DNA of 64,000 bases from Pelagibacterium sp. 26DY04 (lineage in GTDB: Bacteria > Pseudomonadota > Alphaproteobacteria > Rhizobiales > Devosiaceae), in NCBI RefSeq assembly GCF_031202305.1, contig NZ_CP101731.1, positions 3,286,001 through 3,350,000 of the forward strand. Reading direction: 5' to 3'. Position 1 is the stretch's first letter, and the number at the start of each line of letters is the position of its first letter. Of this stretch, positions 52,238-60,679 are shown piece after piece. The notes under the pieces are model-generated. The model saw only the letters and a program-made list of their open reading frames with translations. It was not told the DNA's origin and searched no databases. The translations under genes were made by a program, and so were the position numbers.

Positions 52238-52729
52238 TTAAAGGACGACGGCCGGCATAGCTGCCCGGCCTTCGACGACATCGGCGCCAACCTCGTCGGC
52301 CGTGATCTCCTCGAGACGGGCCGAGCTATAGCCCTTCCGGGACACCCAGAGCTCCGCCGCCTCTCGGCTTTCCGCCAGGTGCAGCAATTCGGCGTTTTCA
52401 CCGACGGGCTGGATAACGCGCACCATGCCGATGGCGGGCCGCTCGGCGACTTCGAAGCTGAGATCGGAGTCGACGGTGTACGAGCACATGACGCTTATGA
52501 GTGTCACGCCGCTTGCGCTGAATTTGCCCTCGTGCAGCACGAACGTGGCTGGTGACGAATAGGTCGGCCGCTCGTGCGCCGGCTCTTTCCTGACCAGCCG
52601 GCCAACACCGTTGCGACGTTCCCAAGCCTTGAGCTTTCGTGTGAACCGGGCGGGAGGCCGGGGGGTGCCGTCGGAATAGCGGATGAGCGAACCGAGCGGC
52701 GCGTTCTCATAGATGGTGAGTGCGGACAT
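52238..52729 (-). CDS. Conserved ICE hypothetical protein
   Basis: A 163-residue protein beginning SALTIYENAPLGSLIRYSDG, with PARFTRKLKAWERRNGVGRL and a beta-rich second half. AGGAG lies about eight bases before the ATG at 52729, which decides between it and an ATG six bases upstream. No domain is recognised. It is followed at once by the 55-residue gene and preceded by the terminator of parB. Confidence 0.65.
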   Translation of the reverse strand: MSALTIYENAPLGSLIRYSDGTPRPPARFTRKLKAWERRNGVGRLVRKEPAHERPTYSSPATFVLHEGKFSASGVTLISVMCSYTVDSDLSFEVAERPAIGMVRVIQPVGENAELLHLAESREAAELWVSRKGYSSARLEEITADEVGADVVEGRAAMPAVVL

Positions 52730-52752
52730 TCTCATGTCTCCTGAAATGAAAA

Positions 52753-52775
52753 CGGCCCGGCGAGAGGCCGGGCCG
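52753..52775 (-). terminator. Rho-independent terminator of parB
   Basis: On the minus strand CGGCCCGGC and GCCGGGCCG pair around a four-base loop, followed by TTTTC. It lies about 40 bases past the parB stop. Confidence 0.85.
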
Positions 52776-52816
52776 GAAAGGGAGGGGCGGGGCGGCAGAC
52801 ACCGTCCCAACAGGGT

Positions 52817-54949
52817 CTATTCGGCTGCGACGGGAGGGGTCGCCTTGTCCTCGAAGTCCACCGAGGCGTCTGCGTCGGGTTCCTCGCCGCCGGAAAGGTA
52901 GGCGGGTAACGCAGCGGCGTCGGCTCCCTGAGGGGTGTCCGATTCCACCTCAAGGGCACGGAGCGGTTCGGGCAGCCAGCCGCTATCGGCGAGCAGGCGT
53001 TCGGCCTCGCGCGCCATATCCGGCTTCTTGAGATGGTCGATGAGCTGCGCGGCCTGGTCGCCGACGCCCTCCCGCACCGCCTCGAGAATGTGCCGCTTGG
53101 TCACCCGCCCAAGATAGTTCTCGACGGTGGGCCGGAATCCTGCCTCCACCATGTCGAGCCCGGTGACATGGCCGATGCGTTCGGCTTCGGCCATACGCCG
53201 CTCAAGGCCGCGCTGGGTGATGCCGCTCGCACCGAACTGGTTCGGCCGCTCGTAAAGCGCGTTGACCCCGAAGGAGACGCAATGGGCCAGCAGGGCGTGC
53301 CGACTGGCATCGTCGAGCCCTTCGATCCAGCCCCAGAGCGCCTCGTCGTCGGACGGGATATCCGCCTTCCAGTTTTCATGGCGTTCCGTAAGCGCCTGCG
53401 CATAGGGCGTATCGGGAAGGTCCTTGCCCTGCTCACGGAAATGGACACGGTGGACGTTGGCCTCGATCACCGCGCCCTCGGTCCTGACCTGGCTGAAGGT
53501 GTCGCGCACGAGCTTGTGGAGAAGCGCCGTGACGGCGACATGGGGATTGGCCGCCAGGGCATCGCGCAGCGCGAGGGTGCGATGAGCTGTCAGCTCCATC
53601 ACGAGGCGCTCGGGCAAGGGCTTGACCGCCTCGCCTTCATCATCCTCATCCTCGGGCTGGGCGGGCTCGCCGCCAATAGTGATGACGACGGGGGTCGTTG
53701 CACCGTTCCCCTCGTCATCGCCGGTATCGGCGCCGGTGCCCTCGGCATCTGCATCGACCGGCGTTTCATCCTCGGGGCGCACATAGCCCCGATCGACAAT
53801 CAGCTCGCCATCGCGATCGAGGCCGACAAAGACGCCGGCCAGGGGAATGTCCAGCGGCTCGAAGATGACAGGGCGATTCTCGAACGCTTCCAGCGCCGTT
53901 TCGATCTCGCCGAGGCGCTGGTCGATCTCGTCGGGGTACTCCTCAACGTCCTCGTATTCGGCCTCGATCTTCGCGTACTCATCGCGCAGGCTTTCCCGCT
54001 CGGCACGTTCATCCTCGGTGAGATCGACCGTGGCGCGCGAGAGGGCACGCAACCCGTTGCTGTAGCCGTAGGGAAGGTTGACGTCGACGGCGATCCACTT
54101 CCAGCCCTCGGCTGCGATCTCGTCTGCGACCTCCTTGAGCTTGTCGGTGGTCAACCTGTCGAGGAGCGCCGGATCTTCGAGCCAATAGCCGACCTGCTCG
54201 GAAAAGAGATCGCGCAGTACGCCGCCGCCGGCCTGCTCATAGGCTTGGGTGCCGACGAAAATGGCTCTTTTGTCGGAAGATGGAACCGCGGATTCGGTCA
54301 GCATTTGCCGAATCTGCCAAGGCTGACGATAGGTATGCTGGATAGCGTCCCAAACCTGCTCCTGGCGGTCGTGGTCGGGATTGACGGTAAATGCCTCGAG
54401 CAGTTCGAGCGTCATTCCCCCGTCGGCATAGATGTCGAGCAGCTTGGGCGAAACGCTCGTGAGGCGCAAACGCTGTTCGACGAACCGCTCCGTGGTAAAG
54501 TAGGCGGCCGCGACCTCGGCTCGCGTCATGTTCTGGTCGATCATGCTCTTGAACGCGCGAAACTGATCGAGCGGATGCAGCCCAGCGCGCTGAACGTTCT
54601 CGGCCAGGGAATCGTCTTCCTTGAGGATCTTGGTGTCGGACTTGCGCACGACGCACGGCACCAGGCCGTCCTTGGGGAAGCGCTTGGCCTTGACCAGACG
54701 CGCGATAGCCCGATAGCGGCGGCCACCGGCGGGCACTTCGAAAAATCCGGTTTCCTCGCCGTTTTCGTCGACAAGGGCGCGGACATTGAGACCTTGGATC
54801 AGATCCTCGCGGCGGTCGATGTCCTGGGTCAACTCGTCCAGCCCGGTTTCGGGCCGGATCTGGCGGACATTGGCCTCGCTGATCACCAACTTGTCGAAGG
54901 GAATGTCGCGCGAGCGTGAGAAGACGATTTTCTTGGGCGACTTTGCCAT
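52817..54949 (-). CDS. parB: Large ParB/RepB-type partition protein
   Basis: A 710-residue ParB-like protein. The N-terminal nuclease-like ParB domain shows DKLVISEANVRQIRP, PAGGRRYRAIARL and the CTP-binding-type SLAENVQRAGLHPLDQFRAF, followed by a helix-turn-helix (TRAEVAAAYFTTERFVEQRL). A long acidic linker (about 395-470, rich in Asp, Glu and Gly) leads to a C-terminal domain of unknown fold. Such large ParB forms occur in ICEs of alphaproteobacteria. I begin at the ATG at 54949, with GGAG about 10 bases upstream. No parA is in the window. Confidence 0.9.
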   Translation of the reverse strand: MAKSPKKIVFSRSRDIPFDKLVISEANVRQIRPETGLDELTQDIDRREDLIQGLNVRALVDENGEETGFFEVPAGGRRYRAIARLVKAKRFPKDGLVPCVVRKSDTKILKEDDSLAENVQRAGLHPLDQFRAFKSMIDQNMTRAEVAAAYFTTERFVEQRLRLTSVSPKLLDIYADGGMTLELLEAFTVNPDHDRQEQVWDAIQHTYRQPWQIRQMLTESAVPSSDKRAIFVGTQAYEQAGGGVLRDLFSEQVGYWLEDPALLDRLTTDKLKEVADEIAAEGWKWIAVDVNLPYGYSNGLRALSRATVDLTEDERAERESLRDEYAKIEAEYEDVEEYPDEIDQRLGEIETALEAFENRPVIFEPLDIPLAGVFVGLDRDGELIVDRGYVRPEDETPVDADAEGTGADTGDDEGNGATTPVVITIGGEPAQPEDEDDEGEAVKPLPERLVMELTAHRTLALRDALAANPHVAVTALLHKLVRDTFSQVRTEGAVIEANVHRVHFREQGKDLPDTPYAQALTERHENWKADIPSDDEALWGWIEGLDDASRHALLAHCVSFGVNALYERPNQFGASGITQRGLERRMAEAERIGHVTGLDMVEAGFRPTVENYLGRVTKRHILEAVREGVGDQAAQLIDHLKKPDMAREAERLLADSGWLPEPLRALEVESDTPQGADAAALPAYLSGGEEPDADASVDFEDKATPPVAAE

Positions 54950-55071
54950 GTCGGTTTCTCCACGACGGGCGGCCGCAAGACTCTCTCGCGACCTCCAACC
55001 CGTCACAAAAAACCGACCCCTCTCTCCCTCTCCCTTCCCCGCGCCGCGGGAGAGCGAAAGGCCCGAGATCG

Positions 55072-55413
55072 TCACCAGGCCGGGCGGTGCAGTCGCTTGG
55101 CGTTGATGCGGTATTTCGAGCGCAGCGCTTCGATGGCAGCGTCCTGCCGTGCGATCCTGCCGTGCAGCCGGTTCAACTCCGGCCCGGACGTCTCCAGCAG
55201 GCGCCCGAGGATGCGCCGGTATTCGGCCTCGTCCGCCCCGGTCCATCGGCTCATTCTGCGATGGTAGTAGCGAGCCTTCGGCCTCCGGCGGATCGTCTCG
55301 GCTTCAGCACGATTGCGGAGCGCGTGTTCGACGCGGATCAGGTTGCTGCGCGTTTCGGCAAGACTGGCTTCCATGCGATCGAGTGCAGCATGCAACTGGG
55401 CGTGCGTCATCAT
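55072..55413 (-). CDS. Small coiled-coil ICE protein
   Basis: A 113-residue, highly charged helical protein (THAQLHAALDRMEASLAETR and EYRRILGRLLETSGPELNRL). Coiled-coil character with many Arg and Glu suggests nucleic-acid or protein binding. No family is recognised. Its ATG overlaps the stop of the ardC remnant as ATGA, showing it was once the next cistron after ardC. Confidence 0.6.
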   Translation of the reverse strand: MMTHAQLHAALDRMEASLAETRSNLIRVEHALRNRAEAETIRRRPKARYYHRRMSRWTGADEAEYRRILGRLLETSGPELNRLHGRIARQDAAIEALRSKYRINAKRLHRPAW

Positions 55414-55556
55414 GCGGCCCTCCTGTTGCTCTCATGGGCAGGGCGGTCGCCGCTGCCGTCGCTCTCCGGCAGGAAGAACAGAATCCAGTCGGCCGCCTTG
55501 CTCGCCTGCGTGGCCGCACGAACGATGGCGCAGTTGTCCTCGCGCAGCACGTCAAG
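55410..55556 (-). pseudogene. ardC: 3' piece of antirestriction gene ardC
   Basis: About 48 codons reading DVLREDNCAIVRAATQASKA and then ADWILFFLP to the stop. This is the C-terminal end of ArdC-type (DUF1738) antirestriction proteins. Going upstream it is cut at 55556, where the terminal repeat of the recombinase element begins. The preceding part of the gene is found at 59403-59577. Confidence 0.8.
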
Positions 55557-55589
55557 TTATCCGCAGCAGCCCGTAATGCGAAGGAAGGC
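55557..55589 (+). repeat. Left terminal inverted repeat of RIT element 1
   Basis: Starts TTATCCGCAGCAG and contains GAAGGAAGGC; 29 of 33 bases match the reverse complement of 59344-59376 by eye, and weaker similarity runs on for about 20 more. A related inner motif, CCTCCGCATTATTT, follows at 55629-55642 just at the end of the last recombinase gene. Confidence 0.85.
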
Positions 55590-55640
55590 GACTGAGTTGC
55601 CGGAAGTCCGGGGCTTCTGGCCACATTCCTCCGCATTATT

Positions 55641-56644
55641 TCAGAGCGTATCGAGCCAGGCGAGAACGCTCGTATCGCGTTTCCACGATGGCTGGCGGCT
55701 GGGTGTTTCGGGAGCACCGACCTTTTCCAATGCCTTGCGCTTTGTCTCGAGGTTGGCTCTGGCGTAGTGGTTGGTTGTGTCGAGGCTCACATGACCGAGC
55801 CAGCTACGGATGACCGTGACGTCGACGCCCGCCGATATGAGATGCACGGCGGTTGCATGCCGGAAGGCGCGGGGGTCACATGCTTGTCGCGCAGGGTTGG
55901 TGAGGTTTCGGCCGCAGCCTTCACATAGGCGGCAAGTTTGAACCGGACCCCCGATGCGCTGAGCGGTTCGCCATAGCGGTTGACGAACAGCCGCTGGTCT
56001 GGCGCCCGCGGTTGCCGTTCGAGCAGCTTCTTCAACAGTGTCACGGTTTCCGGCCAGAGCGGGCAGATGCGTTCTTTTCGACCCTTTCCGGTGAGGCGCA
56101 CGCAGCTCGGACTGTCGAACCGGACCGCATCGGGGCACAGATCGAGCGCTTCCTGTATTCGCGCGCCGCTGTTGTAGAGGAACGAGAGCAAGGCGTGGTC
56201 GCGCATACCTTCGAGTGTCGAACGATCAGGCTGAGCCAGGATGGCCGTCACTTCCGCCGGGTCCAGATAGCAGGGTTCCGACACCGGACCGCGCTTAATC
56301 GGGATGTTGAGGATTTCGACGCACTGGGCGATCGATCCGGGATCCCTGGTTGCAACGAAGTTGAAGAAGCTGCGTATCGCTGCAAGCCGGCAGTTTCGCG
56401 TGCCGATCTTGCCGCCACGTTCGTGTTCGGCGTGACCGAGGAACGCAATGACCTCTCCGGCAGTCAGATCCGCCAGCGTGATCATCGCCACCTTCTTGCC
56501 TGAGCGCTTTGCGACGAACCGGAGGAAGAGCCGCCAGGCATCGCGATACGACCGGACCGTATGGATGGAGGCATTGCGCTGCTCGACCAGCCATTCATAG
56601 AAGAACGCGCGCATCAGCCACGGGAACTGATTGTTCTTGCTCAT
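55641..56644 (-). pseudogene. ritC: Third recombinase of RIT 1, frameshifted at the catalytic His
   Basis: A tyrosine recombinase of about 334 residues if repaired. The first frame runs from the ATG at 56644 with an N-terminal SAM-like domain and the first catalytic Arg in YNSGARIQEAL. After KHVTP, one base is missing near 55868-55874, so the His-x-x-Arg motif is lost. The second frame then gives FRHATAVHLI, the SWLGHVSLDTTNHYA block with His and the nucleophile Tyr, and ends LAWLDTL. Without correction the protein lacks its active site. A sequencing error cannot be excluded. Confidence 0.85.
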
Positions 56645-58005
56645 GCCCGCACCTCCTGCCCGATATTGAGGCATGGCGCTCCGAGCACGCGGAACCGCTC
56701 ATTGGCGTGATGCAGCAGATCCTGCGTGACGGTGATGTAGACCAGCGTCGAGTTGATGTCCCGATGGCCGAGATAGGTCGCAAGGAACGGCAGCCGGTCC
56801 TGTGGGTTGATGCCTGCTTCGTACCATTCGATAATCCGATTCACGACCATCGAATGCCGCAGGTCATGCAGGCGAGGTCCCGTTCGCCCCCGAGGCGGCT
56901 TCAGCCCGGCACGGCGTATGACGTCAACGAGCAGCCAGGCGACTGCCTGCTTCGTATAGCGGTCACCACGCTCTTCATGCCAGAACAGGCCAGAACGCGG
57001 ATCAAGGGAACCACCGGCGCGGCGTCGTGCTTCCGTATATGATCGAAGTTCTACCATCACGCTGTCGGGCAGCGGCAGTATCCTGGTCTTGTAGAACTTG
57101 GTTTGGCGGATCGTGATCGTACCGTCCTGGAAGTCCACGTCACCAAGATCTAGCCGAGCCAGTTCGCTTCGCCGCAGACCAGCGCAATAGGCGAGCAGCA
57201 GCATCGTGTAGATGCTCGACGGACGAAGCGGCGATCGAGGTGAAGGATAAGAGCGGGCGATGTCGAGCATACGCAGCACATCGGACGGTGTGTAAATATG
57301 CGGTTTTCGCCAATGTCTGGCTACTTCCTTTTCCGGGCGCGGGTCAGGTCGGCGGGGCGAGATTGATGGGTCCTGATGGCGCAGGATTTTCGCGAGGGCC
57401 CGTCGGAGCTTTTCGCACTCGTTGGGATGATTGCGCGTCGTTTTCGCCGCGGACCAGTGTTCAAGCATCACCTCAAGCGGCTGGTCCTGAAGCTCCGGGC
57501 TTAGCTGAAGGAAGCGGTCGAGCCGCCATAGCCGCATCGCTTGCGCAGTGTATTTGTAACCCCGGTTGTGCATCAATGTGACGTGCTCGACCATCATCTT
57601 GCCCAGCACGCTGCCGAATGGCCTGGGTCGGTATAGTTCGGCAAGCGCGCGATCCGGATCGCTGGAGGCCAGCGCGCGCCACACCGGCTTGCACTGTTTG
57701 ATATTGCAAGCCTCACGCAGACTGGCGACGGGATTGCGTTCGATCGCTCCAGTTTCTTCAAGGTGATCGAGGAAGCGGTCGATAATCCGGGTGCGGTGCA
57801 GCCGTGTCGTCGAGGCCCACCGGCCCGGCGATACATGCAGCCATGCCACCAGCATGTCCTTGTCGAGCTTGCCGTGGTGTTCGGCGACATCCTGGAAGAT
57901 GTTGAGCGTCTGTCTGTAGTAGATAGGGCTCTGCGTGGTGCGCAGGTTGAGGCCTGCCATGTACCGCGCGATCAGCTTGCGCTCAGGGTCGGGCCAATTC
58001 GTCAT
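56641..58005 (-). CDS. ritB: Second tyrosine recombinase of RIT 1
   Basis: A 454-residue site-specific recombinase. Catalytic residues: Arg in AYCAGLRRSELARL, His and Arg in RLHDLRHSMVV, His in TYLGHRDINSTLVY and the Tyr nucleophile in the same stretch. It is intact from the ATG at 58005 to the TGA overlapping the third gene. The long N-terminal DNA-binding part is usual for RIT proteins. It acts with the two other recombinases. Confidence 0.92.
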   Translation of the reverse strand: MTNWPDPERKLIARYMAGLNLRTTQSPIYYRQTLNIFQDVAEHHGKLDKDMLVAWLHVSPGRWASTTRLHRTRIIDRFLDHLEETGAIERNPVASLREACNIKQCKPVWRALASSDPDRALAELYRPRPFGSVLGKMMVEHVTLMHNRGYKYTAQAMRLWRLDRFLQLSPELQDQPLEVMLEHWSAAKTTRNHPNECEKLRRALAKILRHQDPSISPRRPDPRPEKEVARHWRKPHIYTPSDVLRMLDIARSYPSPRSPLRPSSIYTMLLLAYCAGLRRSELARLDLGDVDFQDGTITIRQTKFYKTRILPLPDSVMVELRSYTEARRRAGGSLDPRSGLFWHEERGDRYTKQAVAWLLVDVIRRAGLKPPRGRTGPRLHDLRHSMVVNRIIEWYEAGINPQDRLPFLATYLGHRDINSTLVYITVTQDLLHHANERFRVLGAPCLNIGQEVRA

Positions 58006-59234
58006 GACCGCACCTCCCGTCCCGGCACGTCGAGCGCGATGGCCCGGAGATCCTCGGTGGCGAGCTTCAGATAGGGAGCTGTGGACTCCGTAGAGCGATG
58101 CCCGAGCAGATCGCCGATCACCTTCTGCGGCACGGCGGCGCGCAACATTTCGACGGCGCGTGCATGGCGGAAGATATGAGCGCCGTTCTTACCAGCCGGC
58201 GTGACCCCGGCAGCCGTAAGTCGCCGCCGCACCATACTGGTCAGCAAGCCGAGCTTGCGATAAGGCGCGCGTGTTCGGACGAAGATCTCGCGAGCATCTG
58301 TGACAGGCCGCCCCGTCTGCAGATAGGCGAGCACGGCCTCACCCACCGGCGCCATCAATGGCAGGAATGAGTTGGCCCGGGTCTTGGTGTGCCTGATGCG
58401 GATTACTTCCGCCCGCCAGTCGATATCCTCGATCCGCAGGTTGCAGATTTCGCCCGATCTCAGGCCATAGGTCGCAAGCATTTGCAGGATAGCGTGATCC
58501 CGCAACCCCGTTGGCGTTCTATCCTCCCCCGAGGACCGCAAAACCGCCGTGACCTGATCCGGCGTAAGAATCGACGGCACACCTTCATATGCATAGAGCA
58601 AGGGGGCGATGACATGCGGCGATAAATCGATGGCGACGCGCCCTGTTCGATGGAGATAGCGCAGCATCGAGCGAAGGCGCTCCGCCACATCCTTCACGGA
58701 CCGGCGCGTCTGATGAGGGCTGCGCGTGTCCATGTAACGGTCGATGTCGCTGACGGTCATCGCCATCAGGCTATCGGGACCGTGCCGATCGAACTGCCAG
58801 ACCAGAAAGTTACGGCCCTCCCACATCAGCGCGTCGATGCTGGCCGTAGCAAGGCCTCGTTCTTCGCGCAGCCAGGTCTCGTACTCGTCGCAGATGGCAA
58901 AGCGCAGTGCGTCGGCCGCGCAGGTCGCTTTCGGCGGGGAAGGCCATTGACCCTGTGCGAGCCGCAGCAAGGCATGGATTCCGGAGCGCGGGATAGAGTG
59001 CCAGTATGGCCCCGGAGATCGACCATGGCGTTTCCGGAAAAGCGCTGCCGCATGATGCAGGTAATGAACCACTTGCGTCTCGGTCACCTCCACAACATCG
59101 ATGTTCTGCTGTGCAAGGTATTCGACGAACCCGCGCGCATAGGCGCAGTGGTTGCCGATCACCACCGGGCTGTATCGTTGCTTGGTCAGTAAAACTCTGA
59201 GCTCGGCGATGAGCTCGTAATCAGCATTCAACAT
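58002..59234 (-). CDS. ritA: First tyrosine recombinase of RIT 1
   Basis: A 410-residue recombinase. Arg motif: TYGLRSGEICNLR. HxxR: GAHIFRHARAVEML. His and Tyr: DLLGHRSTESTAPYLKL. The N-terminal 180 residues include the core-binding domain. It opens the trio, and its TGA overlaps the next ATG by four bases. All catalytic residues are present. Confidence 0.92.
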   Translation of the reverse strand: MLNADYELIAELRVLLTKQRYSPVVIGNHCAYARGFVEYLAQQNIDVVEVTETQVVHYLHHAAALFRKRHGRSPGPYWHSIPRSGIHALLRLAQGQWPSPPKATCAADALRFAICDEYETWLREERGLATASIDALMWEGRNFLVWQFDRHGPDSLMAMTVSDIDRYMDTRSPHQTRRSVKDVAERLRSMLRYLHRTGRVAIDLSPHVIAPLLYAYEGVPSILTPDQVTAVLRSSGEDRTPTGLRDHAILQMLATYGLRSGEICNLRIEDIDWRAEVIRIRHTKTRANSFLPLMAPVGEAVLAYLQTGRPVTDAREIFVRTRAPYRKLGLLTSMVRRRLTAAGVTPAGKNGAHIFRHARAVEMLRAAVPQKVIGDLLGHRSTESTAPYLKLATEDLRAIALDVPGREVRS

Positions 59235-59343
59235 TGTTGATTCCTCTGCTTGTCAAAACGACAGCAAAGGTCCGGCACAAAATAATGCTGAGCAAATCCC
59301 GCTCGCGGAAGCTGGAACCCCGCGGATTTCAAGCGGTGCGGCC

Positions 59344-59376
59344 GCCTTCCTTCACATTATGGCCTGCTGCGGAGAA
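59344..59376 (-). repeat. Right terminal inverted repeat of RIT element 1
   Basis: On the minus strand it starts TTCTCCGCAGCAG and contains GAAGGAAGGC, mirroring 55557-55589. An inner motif CAGCATTATTTT on the minus strand near 59278-59290 corresponds to the inner motif of the left end. Confidence 0.85.
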
Positions 59377-59402
59377 CTGGAGTTATGCTCACCTCGTCAT
59401 AA

Positions 59403-59577
59403 TTCGAGCCAGGAGCCGATATAGTCGGCGTGGCGTACCGTGGGCGTACTGCCGAGCGAAGCACAGCAGAAGGCTGCATTGATCTCGGCAACCAGCTCTT
59501 CGAAGGCGTACTTCTTCGAGCCGAAGCTGCCGGCGAGTTCGCGGTCAAGGCGCGAGCGATGTCCGGTGGCGTGGGTC
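59403..59577 (-). pseudogene. ardC: Middle piece of ardC between the two RIT elements
   Basis: Fifty-eight codons reading THATGHRSRLDRELAGSFGS, then KYAFEELVAEINAAF and HADYIGSWLE. This continues into the piece at 55410-55556 (DVLRED) once RIT 1 is removed. The start is the metal-site region of ArdC (normally HELxHxTGH), cut in front of THATGH by the palindromic end of RIT 2. The N-terminal part of ardC is not seen in the window. Confidence 0.82.
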
Positions 59578-59687
59578 TTATGCCGATATCGGCATAAGGC
59601 CCATTATGCCGTGACCCGGATTATGCCGCATGGCCGAGTTGGATAGCTGGTTTGCCGTGGTTCGGCCATGCAGCGGTTCGGCATAAT
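59577..59687. repeat. Palindrome and ATTATGCCG repeats at the RIT 2 end
   Basis: A perfect 22-base palindrome (CTTATGCCGAT followed by its reverse complement) lies at 59577-59598. ATTATGCCG recurs at 59603-59611 and 59620-59628, and inverted at 59679-59687. These are likely recombinase binding sites. Confidence 0.75.
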
Positions 59688-60679
59688 CAGAGCGATTCCA
59701 GGAATGCGAGCAACTCGTCGTTGGGACGATACCGCCCTAGATGCGTTTCGGGGCTGGCGACCTGCGCGAGCGCCTTTTCCTTCAGCCGCATGTCGGCGTG
59801 GATATAGATCTGGGTTGTTTCCACGGATTCGTGCCCGAGCCACAGTGCGATCACGGATTGGTCGACGCCATGATGGAGCAATTCCATTGCCGTGCTATGG
59901 CGCAGCGTGTGTGGCGTGACGCGTTTACCTGCGAGGCTCGGGCAATCTCGCGCTGCCGTCAGGCAATGCTTGCGCACCAGGTGCTCCAAAGCATCACGGC
60001 TGAGCCGCTCGCCACGGATCGACGGGAACAATGGCCCGTCGCCGTCACGGCGTTCGCCCATCCAGGCCTGGATCAGTTTCGCCGTATCGCGACGAAGAGG
60101 CGTCGTGCGTTCTTTTCGCCCCTTGCCGATGCAGCGGATGTAAGCGCCGGTGCCGAGAACCACGTCCTTGCAACGCAGGTTGATCAGTTCGGACGCCCGC
60201 AGCCCGGTCTGAAGTGCAAGCACCAGCAGGACGTGATCTCGCCGCCCCACCCACGTCGTTCGATCCGGCGCGGCCAGCAGCGCCGCTGTCTCCTGAACGT
60301 CGAGGAACGTCACGCTCCGCTTCACGTACCGCTTGTTCGGCATGGAGAGAATGCGCTGGCAATGAAGCAGCCAACTCGGGTCGGTCAATGTAACGTATCG
60401 GAAGAACGAGCGGATGGCAGCGAGACGCGTATTGCGGGTGCGTGCTGTGTTGCCGCGCGCCGTTTCCATATGGGTCAGGAAGTCGGCGACAAGATCGGCA
60501 TCGAGATCTTCGATCGTCAGCTTCGTGGGCGACTTTCCACACCGTGAACTTGCGTACTGAATCAGAAGCCGGAATGTGTCCCGGTAGCCAGCGACGGTGC
60601 GGCGGCTCGCTTCCATCTGTGTGCAGAGCCGATCGGTAAAGAAGCGCTGGATCAGCGTGGGGAAGTTGGTCGCCTTCAT
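59687..60679 (-). CDS. ritC: Third tyrosine recombinase of RIT 2
   Basis: A 330-residue intact recombinase. Arg: LQTGLRASELINLR. HxxR: RVTPHTLRHSTAMELL. His: LWLGHESVETTQIY, ending with the Tyr nucleophile. It starts at the ATG at 60679, overlapping the stop of the second gene; a longer frame to 60841 has no family support. Its active site intact, it contrasts with the broken counterpart in RIT 1. Confidence 0.92.
   Translation of the reverse strand: MKATNFPTLIQRFFTDRLCTQMEASRRTVAGYRDTFRLLIQYASSRCGKSPTKLTIEDLDADLVADFLTHMETARGNTARTRNTRLAAIRSFFRYVTLTDPSWLLHCQRILSMPNKRYVKRSVTFLDVQETAALLAAPDRTTWVGRRDHVLLVLALQTGLRASELINLRCKDVVLGTGAYIRCIGKGRKERTTPLRRDTAKLIQAWMGERRDGDGPLFPSIRGERLSRDALEHLVRKHCLTAARDCPSLAGKRVTPHTLRHSTAMELLHHGVDQSVIALWLGHESVETTQIYIHADMRLKEKALAQVASPETHLGRYRPNDELLAFLESL

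Larger units (their letters stand above)
55557..59376 (-). mobile_element. RIT element 1 (three overlapping tyrosine recombinases)
   Basis: About 3.8 kb bounded by inverted repeats and holding three tyrosine recombinase genes in a row, each overlapping the next as ATGA. This is the layout of RIT (recombinase in trio) elements. It has inserted into ardC, separating its C-terminal 48 codons from the preceding 58. The third recombinase has a frameshift, so the copy may be inactive. Confidence 0.88.

Noticed and set aside
53033..54919. 628-codon plus-strand frame across parB
   Set aside because: Antisense shadow of parB; its translation has no domain while the minus strand shows clear ParB motifs.
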